From positions 999,820 through 1,063,819 of the forward strand of contig ML133493.1 in NCBI GenBank assembly GCA_003864495.1: a DNA stretch of 64,000 nucleotides, read 5' to 3'. How positions within the stretch are numbered: position 1 is the first letter of the stretch; each line of letters starts with the position of its first letter. Of the stretch, positions 63,400 through 64,000 are shown one piece after another. Both the position numbers and the translations under genes were made by a program. Origin of the DNA: Nemopilema nomurai (lineage: Eukaryota; Cnidaria; Scyphozoa; Rhizostomeae; Rhizostomatidae). The notes under the pieces were generated by a model. It was not told the DNA's origin. It did not search any database and worked only from the letters and a program-made list of their open reading frames with translations.

Positions 63400-64000
63400 T
63401 TTTGCTTGTGATATCATAGTTCTGGAGAATTTCTTTGAACACAAACTCTTTGACAATGAAAAGGGATTATTGACAGAACACAGATCACAGATCACATGAA
63501 AAGGGATCACAGAACTGTTCACCACTGACAAGAATAACTTACTGTCCGATGCTTTGCATTCCAAGGTCATAAAAGATGCCAACAAGAGTGAAGATAATGA
63601 ATTACATGCAGAAAATTAAGAAGAGGTAAATGCTTTAACGGAAGAACTGAATCAAAGACCTCAAAGAAACAGAGTGGCTCCTGAAAGACTTGGAAGTATA
63701 ACGGGTGAAGAGTTGATCTATGCAACACTTGCTATACCTGACACTGACGAACCAAAGAATATGAATAAGGCACTGAACGGAAAAAATGCTCAAAAGTGGA
63801 AAGGTGCAGCTGATGGCGAATACAAGTCTTTGATGAAGAACAATACCTGGAAACTTGTAGATTTGCCTGATAGAAAGAATCTGGTTGGCTGCAAATGGCT
63901 GTTTAAAGCAAAAAGAAACGCAGATGGGAGCATCAATCGCTATAAAGTTTGTTTAGTTGCTCAGGGTTACTCACAAGAGGCTGGTGAGGATTATGATGAA
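63400..64000 (+). mobile_element. Decayed Ty1/copia retrotransposon fragment (start of reverse transcriptase)
   Basis: From about 63620 to the window edge one frame reads the typical copia boundary between the Pro/Arg-rich linker and the reverse transcriptase: QRPQRNRVAPERLG, then ALNGKNAQKWKGAADGEYKS, NNTWKLVDLPDRKNLVGCKW, RYKVCLVAQGYSQEAGEDYD. This matches the RVT_2 N-terminal pattern (W..A...E...L..N.TW.LV, KW.FK.K, RYK..LVA.GY.Q). In the same frame upstream, stops at 63497-63499 and 63617-63619 interrupt the reading, so this copy is probably inactive. The rest of the element lies beyond 64000, and no LTR was seen in the window. Confidence 0.85.

Noticed and set aside
63173..63419. Ser/Cys/Arg-rich frames over 63.2-63.4 kb
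   Set aside because: They are translations of the 34-bp minisatellite.
1..64000. CRISPR arrays, bacterial operons, tRNA or rRNA genes
   Set aside because: The tandem arrays have no spacer structure, all genes are intron-split eukaryotic genes, and I saw no convincing tRNA or rRNA sequence.

Overview
The window is nuclear DNA of an animal. It is AT-rich, its genes are split into many short exons with GT..AG introns, and every gene I can name is a metazoan family. The protein sequences are clearly diverged from vertebrates, yet exon phases and domain order are kept. Several short inverted-repeat elements and a Ty1/copia fragment are present. I favour an invertebrate, perhaps an anthozoan-like cnidarian, but the sequence alone does not fix the taxon.

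Layout. (1) 1.4-3.5 kb, minus: three phase-compatible exons of an unrecognised acidic protein, incomplete at the 5' end and probably running out of the window at the 3' end. (2) 3.5-13.4 kb: no supportable gene; inverted-repeat elements, minisatellites and poly-C tracts. (3) 14.0-28.2 kb, minus: a complete 11-exon MITF/TFEB/TFE3-family transcription factor (456 aa), including a 14-nt micro-exon, with a MITF-A-type N-terminus. (4) 30.7-41.8 kb, minus: a complete 14-exon RhoGAP of the ARHGAP22/24/25 type (596 aa; PH, RhoGAP, C-terminal coiled coil). (5) 41.8-48.5 kb: intergenic, with one foldback element. (6) 48.5-55.0 kb, plus: a complete 7-exon mitochondrial carrier of the SLC25A33/SLC25A36 pyrimidine nucleotide type (329 aa). 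(7) 57.0-59.9 kb, minus: a complete 2-exon guanidinoacetate N-methyltransferase (GAMT, 233 aa). (8) 57.7-60.8 kb, minus: four phase-compatible open exons of an unrecognised protein, three of them inside the GAMT intron and one upstream of GAMT, so the two same-strand transcription units would be interdigitated. (9) 63.2-64.0 kb, plus: a minisatellite and a decayed Ty1/copia polyprotein fragment cut by the window edge.

The genes do not form a pathway. MITF/TFE factors respond to nutrient and lysosomal state, the RhoGAP acts on Rac/Cdc42-class GTPases, the carrier imports pyrimidine nucleotides into mitochondria, and GAMT makes creatine. The carrier and GAMT are convergent (tail to tail), and the RhoGAP and carrier are divergent across about 6.7 kb. 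All exon boundaries were read by eye from splice consensus, reading phase and family similarity; no alignment or RNA evidence was available.
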